Assembly: GCF_040719145.1 (NCBI RefSeq)
Contig: NZ_JBFDUZ010000001.1
Span: 930,001 to 994,000, forward strand
DNA: 64,000 nucleotides
Source: Paenibacillus sp. JQZ6Y-1
GTDB taxonomy: Bacteria; Bacillota; Bacilli; Paenibacillales; Paenibacillaceae
Direction: 5' to 3'
Shown: positions 16,436-25,759 of the stretch, piece after piece
Position numbering within the stretch: the stretch's first letter is position 1
Layout: each line of letters begins with the position of its first letter
The notes under the pieces: generated by a model
Told to the model about the DNA's origin: nothing
What the model saw: only the letters and a program-made list of their open reading frames with translations
The model's database searches: none
Program-made: the position numbers and the translations under genes

Positions 16436-16488
16436 TGGATGAAACGACAGCAATTGCTTTATTACTTTTACTATTGAGGTGATCTTTA

Positions 16489-17442
16489 ATGGCTAACAAA
16501 AAAATTGGTGTTCTGGTCATGTCTTACGGTACTCCTGCTAGTCTGGAAGATGTGGAAGCATACTACACACATATTCGCAGAGGCAATCCGCCAAGCCCAG
16601 AACAACTCAAGGAATTGAAAGACCGTTATGAAGCGATTGTCGGTGGCGTATTCCCATTACGTGAAAATACGGACAATCAAGTGACTGGATTGCAAAACAA
16701 ACTCAATGAATGGAGTGCAGGTGGTGACACTGAGTTTATCTGCTATCAAGGGCTGAAGCATGCGTATCCATTTATCGAGGATGGCATTAAGCATATGGCA
16801 AAAGACGGCATCACCGAAGCAATCGGCATCGTACTGGCGCCGCATTATTCGACGATGAGCGTCGGCAGCTATCTCAAGCGCGCAAATGAAACGGCAGAGC
16901 AGGAAGGTGTGCATCTCACCTCAATCGAGAGCTATCACCTGCATCCGAAGCTGATTGAAACGCTGTCCAACCGAGTGAACAGCAAGCTGGAGATGTTTGA
17001 AGAGACAGGCGCAACGCGTGAAGAAGTGCGCGTATTGTTCAGTGCGCACAGTCTGCCAGAGCGTATCTTGAGCATAGGCGATCCGTATCGCGACCAGTTG
17101 CTGGAAACGTCCGAGGCGATTGCTAAGCGTGCGAATGTACCATCATGGCAATTCACTTGGCAAAGTGCTGGACGTACGAGCGAGCCGTGGCTGGGACCGG
17201 ACGTGCTGGACACAATGCAAGAACTGAGCGCAGAGCAGGTCAAATATGTACTGGTTGCGCCGATCGGTTTTGTATCCGATCACTTGGAAGTATTGTACGA
17301 CCTGGACATCGAAGCCCAGGAGCTGGCACAAGAGATCGATATGCGTCTGATGCGTATCGACTCACTCAACACAGACGAGCTGTACATGGAAGTGCTGGCT
17401 GACGAAGTCATCCGCAAATCAAAAGAGGTGCATGTATCATGA
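16489..17442 (+). CDS. hemH: coproporphyrin III ferrochelatase
   Basis: The 317-residue protein matches Gram-positive ferrochelatase (HemH/CpfC): VLVMSYGTPASLEDVEAYYTHIRRGNPP at the start, a central HYSTMSVGSY segment with the conserved histidine, FSAHSLPERI, and APIGFVSDHLEVLYDLD near the C-terminus. In this lineage it inserts Fe2+ into coproporphyrin III. GAGGTGATC upstream of the ATG is an exceptionally good 16S match. Its stop codon overlaps the hemY start by 4 bp, so the two are translationally coupled. Confidence 0.95.
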   Translation: MANKKIGVLVMSYGTPASLEDVEAYYTHIRRGNPPSPEQLKELKDRYEAIVGGVFPLRENTDNQVTGLQNKLNEWSAGGDTEFICYQGLKHAYPFIEDGIKHMAKDGITEAIGIVLAPHYSTMSVGSYLKRANETAEQEGVHLTSIESYHLHPKLIETLSNRVNSKLEMFEETGATREEVRVLFSAHSLPERILSIGDPYRDQLLETSEAIAKRANVPSWQFTWQSAGRTSEPWLGPDVLDTMQELSAEQVKYVLVAPIGFVSDHLEVLYDLDIEAQELAQEIDMRLMRIDSLNTDELYMEVLADEVIRKSKEVHVS

Positions 17443-18869
17443 CATCATCCGCACGGCGTATCGCTATTATCGGAGGAGGGATCACGGGAATGAGCGCAGC
17501 GTTTTATCTGCGCAAGTTTTTCCGTGAACAGGAGTTGTCGCCACAGATTACGATTGTGGAACAGTCCGGCTCACTTGGCGGTAAAGTGCATACGCTGCAC
17601 AAGGACGGTTTTGTAATCGAAAAAGGACCGGATTCGTATCTGGCGCGCAAGACAGCCATGACCGAACTGGCACAGGAGGTTGGATTGGGCGACGATCTCG
17701 TTACAACCAACCCGAATGCGAAGAAAACGTATATTTTGCATGACGGACAGCTGCATCCGATGCCGTCGGGGCTGGTACTCGGTATTCCGACTGAGCTGCG
17801 TCCATTTATGGAAAGTGATCTAATCTCTATGGATGGCAAAATTCGGGCGCTGGAAGATTTTCTACTGCCTGCCAAAATGGACGGAAACGATGAGTCGCTA
17901 GGCGATTTTATCGAGCGTCGTCTGGGCAAGGAAGTATTAGAAAATGTGACTGAGCCGCTGCTGGCAGGCATTTATGCTGGCGATACGCGCAAGCTGAGTT
18001 TGCAGGCAACATTTCCGCAATTCGGTGTCGTGGAACGCGAGTACGGTAGCCTGATCAAAGGCATGAATACCGGACGCAAGCCAGTCGAGACGCATACCGG
18101 TACGAAGAAGAGTACATTTTATACTTTCAAAAACGGTCTGCAAAGTCTAACCGATCGGTTGGAGCAAGAATTGGCGATCGATGTGGAATGCAAGCTGAAC
18201 ACTGGCGCAGAATCGATTCGCTACGAGAACGGTCTGTATACGATCACGCTTAGCGATGGTAGTACGCTGGAAGCAGAGCATGTTGTAGTCACAGTGCCTG
18301 CTTTTGCTGCTTCGCCGCTGTTAAAAGGGCATGTGGATACGACTGCGTTGGATCAAATCAACTATGTATCGGTTGCCAATGTCGTAATGGCATTTGACCG
18401 TAAAGACATTGAAACGGAATACGATGGTTCTGGCTTCCTCGTTCCACGTAAGGAAGGTCGTACGATCACGGCTTGCACATGGACATCGACCAAATGGCTG
18501 CATACTAGCCCAGATGATCGGGTACTGATGCGCTTTTATGTGGGTCGCGATGGACAGGAGCAGATTGTCGACGAGTCTGATGAACAGATTACAGCAAAAG
18601 TATTGCATGATATGCGCGAGTTGATGGGCATTGAGGCAACGCCGCTGTTTACTGAGATTACGCGTCTGCGCCGTTCGATGCCGCAGTATCCGGTCGGTCA
18701 TATGGATAGCATTAGCGCGTTGCGCAGCCAATTAGCTGAGGAACGCCCAGGTATGCTGCTGTTGGGTGCAGGTTATGACGGTGTAGGTTTGCCAGACTGC
18801 ATTCGTACCGCTAGAGATGCCGCTCAACTGGAAGCTCAGCGTACCGTGTCGTCACGCGTATTGAACTAA
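17439..18869 (+). CDS. hemY: coproporphyrinogen III oxidase (HemY/CgoX)
   Basis: The 476-residue flavoprotein has the FAD-binding GGGITGMSAAFYLRK motif (about residues 11-25), an amine-oxidase-like core, and the C-terminal LLLGAGYDGVGLPDCIRTA motif of the HemY/PPOX family. In Gram-positive bacteria it oxidises coproporphyrinogen III to coproporphyrin III, the substrate of the neighbouring HemH. Its ATG overlaps the hemH stop (ATGA). A terminator follows. The final decarboxylase HemQ/ChdC is not in this window. Confidence 0.93.
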   Translation: MTSSARRIAIIGGGITGMSAAFYLRKFFREQELSPQITIVEQSGSLGGKVHTLHKDGFVIEKGPDSYLARKTAMTELAQEVGLGDDLVTTNPNAKKTYILHDGQLHPMPSGLVLGIPTELRPFMESDLISMDGKIRALEDFLLPAKMDGNDESLGDFIERRLGKEVLENVTEPLLAGIYAGDTRKLSLQATFPQFGVVEREYGSLIKGMNTGRKPVETHTGTKKSTFYTFKNGLQSLTDRLEQELAIDVECKLNTGAESIRYENGLYTITLSDGSTLEAEHVVVTVPAFAASPLLKGHVDTTALDQINYVSVANVVMAFDRKDIETEYDGSGFLVPRKEGRTITACTWTSTKWLHTSPDDRVLMRFYVGRDGQEQIVDESDEQITAKVLHDMRELMGIEATPLFTEITRLRRSMPQYPVGHMDSISALRSQLAEERPGMLLLGAGYDGVGLPDCIRTARDAAQLEAQRTVSSRVLN

Positions 18870-18924
18870 GACAGTAGATCGTTTAAGGGCTATCAGTGAA
18901 TGACGAACTGCTGATACCATTATG

Positions 18925-18962
18925 ATCCCGGTTGGTGTATGATCACCAGCCGGGATTTTTGT
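18925..18962 (+). terminator. rho-independent terminator of the hem genes
   Basis: ATCCCGGTTGGTG (18925-18937) pairs with CACCAGCCGGGAT (18944-18956), followed by TTTTGT. Confidence 0.88.
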
Positions 18963-19001
18963 CGTCTGCTATTCTAATGTTGGCTTTCTGGTTAAACGGT
19001 A

Positions 19002-19015
19002 TGTAAGCGTTGACA
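19002..19015 (+). promoter_or_regulatory. cre site (CcpA) overlapping a -35 box
   Basis: TGTAAGCGTTGACA matches the cre consensus TGTAANCGNTNWCA at every position. Its last six bases form a perfect -35 hexamer TTGACA, with a weaker -10 candidate near 19031-19038. It is 54 bp before the EIIA start. CcpA bound here would compete with RNA polymerase. Confidence 0.65.
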
Positions 19016-19068
19016 CGTAAAGAAACCCATTATGTCCTATTTTTATTGCAAAAGGGGAGAAACCTATT

Positions 19069-19620
19069 ATGAGTTCACATTCCAATCATCAGACTGGTGA
19101 TCATACAGAGGCTGATCATCAGGATAATCATAACGAAGAGGTCGGTGTGAAAAAGGAAAGCATTCATGCGTTAACCGATATTCTCACACCCCAGTCCATC
19201 GTATTTCAGCTTGCAGGTGATACACAGGATGATATTATTGACGAACTGATCGACGTGCTGGATCGGGAAGACATCCTAACGTCCAAATCGCAATTCAAGC
19301 AGGCGATTCTGGAGCGCGAACAGGAAAGCTCAACTGGCATTGGGATGAATGTTGCGATGCCGCATGGCAAATCGGATGCTGTGAAGCAGCCGCGTATCGT
19401 ATTCGGGATGAAACGTGAAGGTGTGAATTGGAATAGTGCAGACGGCACTGAAGTACGTCTTATATTCATGATCGCCGCACCGATTGAGGGTGAAAGTGAT
19501 GCCCATCTAAAACTATTGCAAATGCTGTCTCGCAAGCTGATGGACGATTCCTTCCGAGAACGCCTATTGTCGGTACAATCGAATCAGGAAGCATATGAGG
19601 TATTGTCTGAGGTGCGTTAA
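19069..19620 (+). CDS. stand-alone PTS fructose-type EIIA protein
   Basis: The 183-residue protein has a fructose/mannitol/PtsN-type EIIA domain from about residue 32 to the end. The phosphorylation-site motif is GIGMNVAMPHG with H99 as the predicted phospho-acceptor. Before it lies a roughly 28-residue His/Asp/Glu-rich extension that could bind metal or be disordered. No EIIB or EIIC gene is adjacent, so it may be an orphan phosphocarrier or regulatory EIIA. GGGGAG precedes the ATG. A perfect cre site upstream suggests catabolite control, which fits a PTS role. Confidence 0.85.
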   Translation: MSSHSNHQTGDHTEADHQDNHNEEVGVKKESIHALTDILTPQSIVFQLAGDTQDDIIDELIDVLDREDILTSKSQFKQAILEREQESSTGIGMNVAMPHGKSDAVKQPRIVFGMKREGVNWNSADGTEVRLIFMIAAPIEGESDAHLKLLQMLSRKLMDDSFRERLLSVQSNQEAYEVLSEVR

Positions 19621-19646
19621 CAATACTGTTGCAGGAGAATGAAATG

Positions 19647-19662
19647 AATAATGATCATTATT
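19647..19662. repeat. 16-bp perfect palindrome downstream of the EIIA gene
   Basis: AATAATGATCATTATT is fully palindromic. It resembles Fur-type operators in composition but has even symmetry, unlike the 7-1-7 Fur box. It could be an operator or a weak hairpin; the gap to the CapA-like gene (19621-19861) has no other recognised element. Confidence 0.4.
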
Positions 19663-19861
19663 TCTGCTTAGTGTCGCTTATGATGTCCCCCGACAAGCAA
19701 GGTTGGAATGCTGTGCTATATAACGATATCTCCACCTTGGATCTCAACTGACTCAAGCAGCGTTCAACCCTTGCGGTGATTGGGCTGGCGGGCATCGCGC
19801 TTTTCGCTCCTTATACGAACCTGTTATACTAAACAGGACGTAAGATGAAAAGGAGTAATAT

Positions 19862-21355
19862 ATGTATTCAACACGATCAGAACAAAACCGCCACCAAAGA
19901 CAGGAAGCAATACGGCGACGCAAGCGCCGATTCAGACGCTGGCTGCTGCTGAATACGGTGCTGGTCGCGGCGGTTGTCCTGGTTGGAATGGTATATTGGA
20001 TGAATGAACACTCACAGTCTGGATCACAAACCATCGCTGCTGCGACAACGTCAATGCCGCAGGGGGTAGCAGAAGAACCTCATGATGCGCCGACATCGTC
20101 GGATACAGCGACTATGGAGGATGAATCCGGCGATCTTTTACCTGAATCGGAGTCTGGAGCGTTGCCTACTGACAATGAGCAGACACCAACCGATACGGAA
20201 TATCCTCATGCTTCTGCTGATACAGAGGAGTTTACATCTGAGACACAGCCACCATCGCAAGAGCAAGGGACATCCGACGAATCATCCTCCCCAGAACAGT
20301 CAGCATCTAATGACACAGATGCAGATGCAACGAACAATCCTTCACCGAAAACGGATGATTCTGCTGCATCCACAACGCCAACGTTGGAGCCGCAAACCGA
20401 TACGGTTCCTGATGGACAAACGGTCACGCTTCATTTTGGCGGTGATGTGATGTTTTCCGGCAAAGTAGGTGAATTGCTGGCGCAGAAAGGGTATGATTAC
20501 CCATATGAATATGTGAAAAAGCTGTTCACATCGGATGATCTGACCGTTGTCAATTTGGAAACGCCAGTGACCAGCTCGAATACGACAGCAGCGAATAAAA
20601 CGTATACCTTTAAGTCTTCCCCAGAAGCACTACCGCATATGGCAGCCGCAGGGATTGATGCCGTTAATCTGGCGAATAATCATATTCTGGATCAAGGTGT
20701 TAGCGGATTGACGGATACGATCAAGCAGCTTGATCAGAGCGGTGTACAATATGTCGGTGCTGGCAAAGACAGCACGCGTGCGTATCAGCCAGTCTATGTG
20801 GAACGAAAAGGGATCAAGATTGCGCTGCTTGGCTTCAGCCGTGTAATTCCAGAAGCAAGCTGGAATGCTGGCAAAAACCAGCCCGGCGTAGCGACTGCTT
20901 ATGATGCAACCGCCGCTGAGGCTGCTATCCGTGAAGCCAAAAGCAATGCCGATTTGGTCGTTGTGGTAGCTCATTGGGGCGTAGAGCGTTCCGATACAAC
21001 GGTCGATCATCAGACCGATCTGGCGCATCGCTTTATTGACGCAGGTGCCGATCTGGTTGTTGGCGGTCATCCACATGTGCTGCAAGGATTAGAGCAATAC
21101 AAAGGCAAATGGATTGCCTACAGTACGGGTAATTTTATTTTCACTCATTCCTTAACTGAGAAAACTTGGGATACCGGCGTATTTGAGGCGGTATGCAGCA
21201 TCAAGGGCGAATGTAGCATGAAGGTGATTCCGTATACCGCGAATCTTGGGCAACCGGTGCCGATGGCGGAACCACAGGCGCAGACACTATTGCAGCGATT
21301 GCAGAGTCTGTCCAGCAATATTCGCTTTGATGTAAAAGGGAATGCGATACCATAA
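19862..21355 (+). CDS. CapA-family (PgsA-like) membrane-anchored metallophosphoesterase-fold protein
   Basis: The 497-residue protein has a basic N-terminus, one membrane segment (about residues 27-47) and a Ser/Thr/Glu-rich linker of about 130 residues. A PGA_cap domain follows (about 185-490) with HFGGDVMFSG, NLETPVT, NLANNHILDQG, VAHWG, GGHPHVLQG and YSTGNFIF. These are the metal-binding motifs of CapA/PgsA. Family members function in poly-gamma-glutamate synthesis or degradation, but pgsB and pgsC are absent here. It may serve another envelope function. RBS AAAAGGAG is clear. Confidence 0.85.
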   Translation: MYSTRSEQNRHQRQEAIRRRKRRFRRWLLLNTVLVAAVVLVGMVYWMNEHSQSGSQTIAAATTSMPQGVAEEPHDAPTSSDTATMEDESGDLLPESESGALPTDNEQTPTDTEYPHASADTEEFTSETQPPSQEQGTSDESSSPEQSASNDTDADATNNPSPKTDDSAASTTPTLEPQTDTVPDGQTVTLHFGGDVMFSGKVGELLAQKGYDYPYEYVKKLFTSDDLTVVNLETPVTSSNTTAANKTYTFKSSPEALPHMAAAGIDAVNLANNHILDQGVSGLTDTIKQLDQSGVQYVGAGKDSTRAYQPVYVERKGIKIALLGFSRVIPEASWNAGKNQPGVATAYDATAAEAAIREAKSNADLVVVVAHWGVERSDTTVDHQTDLAHRFIDAGADLVVGGHPHVLQGLEQYKGKWIAYSTGNFIFTHSLTEKTWDTGVFEAVCSIKGECSMKVIPYTANLGQPVPMAEPQAQTLLQRLQSLSSNIRFDVKGNAIP

Positions 21356-21439
21356 GTCATTGCCATCTGCATCCATAACCAAGTATATTCATTACAACAG
21401 TGTATATTTATAAATTAGTCGCAGAGGAGAATGTTCATA

Positions 21440-22063
21440 ATGAGTTCCATTCGCAACGTATACTGTGTAGGACGTAATTACCGGCTGCATGCCGAAGAAC
21501 TAGGCAACGAGGTACCAACATCACCGATGATTTTTCTCAAGCCTTCCCACGCGGCAGTACCATTCACAACGGATTCTTTGGTGCTGCCTACCGATCAAGG
21601 CGAGATTCATTACGAAGCCGAGCTGGTGGTACGTATCGGACGAGAGTATGAACCGGGATTGTCTGCCGAGCAGCTCGTAGATGGTGTAGCACTGGGGATT
21701 GATTTTACATTGCGCGATGTACAAAGCGTACTCAAGAAAAAAGGGCATCCATGGACAGCGGCAAAAGGATTCAAAAACTCCGCACCTGTGACTGAATTTA
21801 TTCCATTTCCCGGTGATCAAGGCTGGCTGGATAATGAATTTGCCCTACTGAAAAATGATCAACAGATGCAGCTCGGCTCCACGAAGAATATGATTTTCTC
21901 TCTGGAAACGATCATGGAACATATTGGTGAGACGTATGGATTGTCCGCAGGCGATATTATTTTCACTGGTACACCAGAAGGTGTAGGTCCGGTCGCGGCT
22001 GGCGATACATTTGAACTGATCTATGCTGGACAATCCGTCGGCACTTGTCGGATTGCTGAATGA
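21440..22063 (+). CDS. fumarylacetoacetate hydrolase-family protein
   Basis: The 207-residue protein matches the FAH C-terminal catalytic domain: VYCVGRNYRLHAEELGNEVP, PMIFLKPSHA, IHYEAELVVRIG (metal-binding glutamates), GIDFTLRDVQ, KGFKNSAPVTEF and GDIIFTGTPEGVGPV. Members hydrolyse or decarboxylate beta-diketo acids such as acylpyruvates or oxaloacetate; the exact substrate is not deducible. The ATG at 21440 is preferred because the one at 21431 is only 1 nt from GAGGAG. The stop overlaps the next gene's ATG by 4 bp. Confidence 0.85.
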   Translation: MSSIRNVYCVGRNYRLHAEELGNEVPTSPMIFLKPSHAAVPFTTDSLVLPTDQGEIHYEAELVVRIGREYEPGLSAEQLVDGVALGIDFTLRDVQSVLKKKGHPWTAAKGFKNSAPVTEFIPFPGDQGWLDNEFALLKNDQQMQLGSTKNMIFSLETIMEHIGETYGLSAGDIIFTGTPEGVGPVAAGDTFELIYAGQSVGTCRIAE

Positions 22064-22911
22064 TGAACAACGGAATCGATTGGCTGGTCGGCGCGCTCTG
22101 TGCCGGCCTTATTTCCGGGTTGGGGTATCGCAAGCGCTGGTTGTCTGGCTCCGGTGCCTGTGCAGCAGGGATCATGGGTACGATTTATTACGGAGCAGGC
22201 AATTTGCTCTGGTTTGGGCTGCTGATTATTTTCTTCATTAGCGGCAGTGTATTATCGAAAATGAAGCGTGAACGTAAACGCAAAATGGAACAGGACTACG
22301 CCAAAGGCTCGCGACGCGATGCTGGACAGGTATTTGCGAACGGTGGACTGGGTATGTTGCTGTGTATTGGTCATGCCATTGCGCCACACCCGGCATGGAT
22401 GCTGGCATTTGTCGGCATTATGGCAACGGTTACGGCAGACACATGGGCGACCGAATGGGGAAGCCTAAGCCGTAAGCCACCACGTTCGGTACTGAACGGA
22501 CGTATACTGGAACCGGGGGCATCTGGTGGCATCTCACTTCGAGGCACGGTAGCAGCCGCAGCAGGCGGTCTAGTGATCGGAATTGCAGCGTGGGTGTTTT
22601 CGGTGATCTCTCCTGTGGGTAATCCTTATACTGAATATTCCGGCGGACCCGATCTAATACATGGAGGTTGGCAGATCATCCTAGCAGGCTTGATTGGAGG
22701 TCTGGCGGGTTGTTTTGCCGATTCGTATCTGGGGGCGACGGTACAGCTAATGTACCGCTGTCAGGTCTGCAACAAAATCGTGGAGACTACGATGCACTGC
22801 GGACAGCCAACCGTGTATGCACGCGGCTGGCGCTGGATGAACAACGATATGGTCAATGCGATCAGCTCCATTGTAGGCGGAGCGGTGGCGCTGCTGTTTT
22901 TAGTGATATAG
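22060..22911 (+). CDS. DUF92 integral membrane protein
   Basis: The 283-residue protein has about six membrane segments and the DUF92 (TIGR00297) signature ATVTADTWATEWGSLSRKPPRSV, followed by GASGGISLRG. DUF92 includes plant VTE6, a phytyl-phosphate kinase, so the bacterial protein may act on a polyprenyl or isoprenoid phosphate; that is inference. It is translationally coupled to the FAH gene (ATGA overlap) and followed 10 bp later by a TetR gene, a three-gene operon. Confidence 0.85.
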   Translation: MMNNGIDWLVGALCAGLISGLGYRKRWLSGSGACAAGIMGTIYYGAGNLLWFGLLIIFFISGSVLSKMKRERKRKMEQDYAKGSRRDAGQVFANGGLGMLLCIGHAIAPHPAWMLAFVGIMATVTADTWATEWGSLSRKPPRSVLNGRILEPGASGGISLRGTVAAAAGGLVIGIAAWVFSVISPVGNPYTEYSGGPDLIHGGWQIILAGLIGGLAGCFADSYLGATVQLMYRCQVCNKIVETTMHCGQPTVYARGWRWMNNDMVNAISSIVGGAVALLFLVI

Positions 22912-22921
22912 GAGGTGGCGT

Positions 22922-23506
22922 ATGAGCGGCACAACGGGAGACAAACTAGATTTAATATTGGATGCTGCTTATGAATTGTTTGGTCTGGACGGATTTTACG
23001 AGACCAAGATTTCGGATATTGCGCACCGGGCCGGTATCGCCAAGGGGACGGTCTATTTGTATTTTAAAAGTAAAGAGGAATTGTGCTTGGCGGTGACACG
23101 CCGCGATTGCGAACAGTTTCTTGATAATCTGGAGGAAGCGCTACGCTCCTGCACGAATATGGCGGATCAGCTGTATGTGATTGCACTCCATCATATGAAA
23201 TACTATTTTGACCGTCGACATTATACAAAGCTCGTTTTCCGTGCACCGAACAACGATCCAGAGCTGATGGCATATATGCGCCAATTCATGCTTCGTTATA
23301 TGCAGATTGTGCTGGATGTGCTGGAAGATGGCAACGTATCTCATGCACAATGGTGTGCCGAATCGTATATCGGTATGCTGGATCGTGTGAAAATGGACTT
23401 GATGTTTAATCCTGATTTTAGCGAGCAGCAGCTGCACGAGCGTACGCGCTTTGTCGCTGATCTGTTCTTGCAGGGCTGCGAACGACAGGTGAATCCTGAG
23501 CAGTAA
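22922..23506 (+). CDS. TetR-family regulator
   Basis: The 194-residue protein has an N-terminal TetR helix-turn-helix (about residues 8-55: ILDAAYELFGLDGFYETKI..., AGIAKGTVYLYFKSKEEL) and a divergent ligand domain. It resembles the FadR/YxaF-type regulators of Firmicutes, but the ligand is unknown. RBS ATAGGAGGTG overlaps the end of DUF92. Because it is the last gene of the operon, autoregulation of the FAH/DUF92 unit is plausible. Confidence 0.85.
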   Translation: MSGTTGDKLDLILDAAYELFGLDGFYETKISDIAHRAGIAKGTVYLYFKSKEELCLAVTRRDCEQFLDNLEEALRSCTNMADQLYVIALHHMKYYFDRRHYTKLVFRAPNNDPELMAYMRQFMLRYMQIVLDVLEDGNVSHAQWCAESYIGMLDRVKMDLMFNPDFSEQQLHERTRFVADLFLQGCERQVNPEQ

Positions 23507-23569
23507 TCATCATTTGGAAGATTGAGGGCAGCTTTTCGCTGTATATGTTCCAACTCTATTCATCAATCA

Positions 23570-23578
23570 TGGTATAAT
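23570..23578 (+). promoter_or_regulatory. extended -10 promoter of the ABC-F gene
   Basis: TGGTATAAT is an extended -10 element (TATAAT at 23573-23578). No good -35 lies 17 bp upstream. The leader would be about 80 nt. Confidence 0.5.
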
Positions 23579-23665
23579 AGCGGGTATCGGCGTGACGATG
23601 CGGTATCCGCTATCGTGTCATGCCCAAAATATGCAGCAGGCAGATGCCTGAGAAGGTGAATCGCA

Positions 23666-25627
23666 ATGAACATAATGACTGTGGAATCACTCGCCAAAAG
23701 CTTTGGCGATAAAATATTGTTTGAAGACGCCTCGTTTGGCATGGACGACCGCGACAAGGTCGGCATTATCGGGGTGAACGGAACGGGTAAATCTACGTTT
23801 CTGAAAATTATCGCCGGATTGGAGCCGCCTGACAGCGGCAAAGTTGTGATCAACAACAGCGTCCGTGTCCGCTATCTGGCACAAAATCCGCCGTATGATC
23901 CCGAAGCGACTGTATTGCGTCAAGTGTTTGAGGGCGGCGGTGAAGAATTGCAGGCGGTTAGCGCCTATATGAATGTTATGGAGCAGTTGGAGCAGACACC
24001 GGAGGATGCAGGGCTGCAAAAACAGCTAGTACAGGTCAGCCATGATATGGATCGACTGGACGCATGGTCGCTGGAAAGCGAAGCGAAAAACGTATTGTCT
24101 AAGCTCGGTATTACCCGTTACGATGCACTCATGGGCACATTGTCCGGTGGTCAGCGTAAACGGGTCGCGCTCGCAACAGCGCTGATTCAGCCTGCCGAGC
24201 TGCTGATCTTGGACGAGCCGACGAACCATATCGACCACGATTCCGTGACATGGTTAGAGCAATATTTGCAAAGACGGCGTGGCGCCTTGCTGATGATTAC
24301 GCATGATCGTTATTTTCTGGATCGTGTGGCTACGGTTATGCTGGAGCTGGATCAAGGTCGGTTATATCGATATGAAGCCAACTATAGCCGTTATCTGGAG
24401 CTAAAAGCAGAGCGGATGGAGCGCGAAGCTGCGACTGAGGATAAACGCCAAAACCTGCTGCGCCGTGAACTGGCATGGATTCGTCGTGGTGCGAAGGCGC
24501 GGACGACCAAGCAGAAGGCGAGAATCGACCGATTTGAACAATTGAAAAATGACGGTCCTACTCGTCGGAACGATCAGTTGGAAGTGTCGACCATCTCCTC
24601 GCGATTGGGCAAGCAGATTATCGAATTGGATCATGTATCACTCACATTGGGCGGTCGAGAACTCATTCATGATCTGACGTATCATGCGGTAGCGGGTGAT
24701 CGGATCGGGATTGTCGGACCGAATGGTCGTGGTAAATCGACGCTGCTCAACCTGATTTCCGGCAAATTGCAGCCATCCAGTGGACAGATTATTACAGGTC
24801 AAACCGTCAAATTTGGCTATTTCACTCAAGAGCATCAGGAAATGGACGAAACAATGCGGGTAATCGAATACATCAAGGAAGCCGCCGAAGTCGTGAAAAC
24901 ATCGGACGGCAGCAGTATTACCGCTGCGCAGATGCTGGAACGCTTCCTGTTCACGCCATCTGCGCAATGGACACCGATTGCCAAGCTGTCTGGTGGAGAG
25001 AAGCGTCGCTTGTATCTGCTGCGTGTGCTGATGAGCGCACCGAATGTACTGCTGCTGGATGAGCCGACCAATGATCTGGATATTACGACGCTGACAGTAC
25101 TGGAAGATTATTTGGAAGAATTCCCTGGCGTTGTGCTGGTCGTATCTCATGATCGCTACTTTTTGGATCGAACATGTGAGAAGATGTTTGCCTTTGAAGG
25201 TGGCGGTGTAGTTAGTATTCATGCGGGCAACTATAGCGAGTATGAAGAACGTACAGGCGGTCAGCAGCTGAAAACGAATGATATGGGCAAAGAAACCTCT
25301 GCCAGCAAAGTCTCCACTGGAGCATCAGTATCCAGCGATGCAACAGCCGACGCTGCGCCTGATGCTGGGAAACGAACCTCATCCCGCGATAAGCTCAAAT
25401 TCAGCTACAAGGAACAGCGCGAATACGAGCAAATCGACAGTATGATCGAAGCTGCCGAAAGCAAGCTTAGCCGTATCACAACCGAGATGGAAGCAGCATT
25501 CAACGACTCGGTACGCTTGCAGGAACTGATGGCAGAGCAGGCGGCAGGTGAGCAGGAGCTAGAGCGTTTGATGGAACGCTGGACATATTTGAACGAGCTG
25601 GCGGAGAAGATTGAACAGCAGGGCTGA
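23666..25627 (+). CDS. ABC-F ATPase, Uup/YfmR-like
   Basis: The 653-residue protein has two ATP-binding cassettes without membrane domains. Walker A motifs are GVNGTGKST and GPNGRGKST; signature motifs are LSGGQRKRVALA and LSGGEKRRLYLL; Walker B motifs end LDEPTNHID and LDEPTNDLD. An interdomain linker (about residues 240-310) and a C-terminal coiled coil with DUF4200/ABC_tran_CTD character (about 570-650) follow. That plan fits the Uup/YfmR subfamily, which acts on stalled or proline-pausing ribosomes. Resistance-type ABC-F proteins usually lack this C-terminal domain. It is monocistronic. Confidence 0.88.
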   Translation: MNIMTVESLAKSFGDKILFEDASFGMDDRDKVGIIGVNGTGKSTFLKIIAGLEPPDSGKVVINNSVRVRYLAQNPPYDPEATVLRQVFEGGGEELQAVSAYMNVMEQLEQTPEDAGLQKQLVQVSHDMDRLDAWSLESEAKNVLSKLGITRYDALMGTLSGGQRKRVALATALIQPAELLILDEPTNHIDHDSVTWLEQYLQRRRGALLMITHDRYFLDRVATVMLELDQGRLYRYEANYSRYLELKAERMEREAATEDKRQNLLRRELAWIRRGAKARTTKQKARIDRFEQLKNDGPTRRNDQLEVSTISSRLGKQIIELDHVSLTLGGRELIHDLTYHAVAGDRIGIVGPNGRGKSTLLNLISGKLQPSSGQIITGQTVKFGYFTQEHQEMDETMRVIEYIKEAAEVVKTSDGSSITAAQMLERFLFTPSAQWTPIAKLSGGEKRRLYLLRVLMSAPNVLLLDEPTNDLDITTLTVLEDYLEEFPGVVLVVSHDRYFLDRTCEKMFAFEGGGVVSIHAGNYSEYEERTGGQQLKTNDMGKETSASKVSTGASVSSDATADAAPDAGKRTSSRDKLKFSYKEQREYEQIDSMIEAAESKLSRITTEMEAAFNDSVRLQELMAEQAAGEQELERLMERWTYLNELAEKIEQQG

Positions 25628-25759
25628 GTGCGCTGAATTGGATGATGCATGTATGACGCTTATATTGGATTTAGTAGCATCTTAAACAATCACTTATCAA
25701 CTGTGTTTGCTCTGTAAGCTATGCTAGCTAGAGCGGTTTACCAAGCAAATAGAACATAC

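Noticed and set aside
19647-19662. Fur box
   Set aside because: The palindrome has even symmetry and does not fit the 7-1-7 Fur layout; the downstream gene is not an iron gene.
23666-25627. Antibiotic-resistance ABC-F (Msr/Vga/Lsa type)
   Set aside because: The long C-terminal coiled coil and linker length match Uup/YfmR housekeeping members instead.
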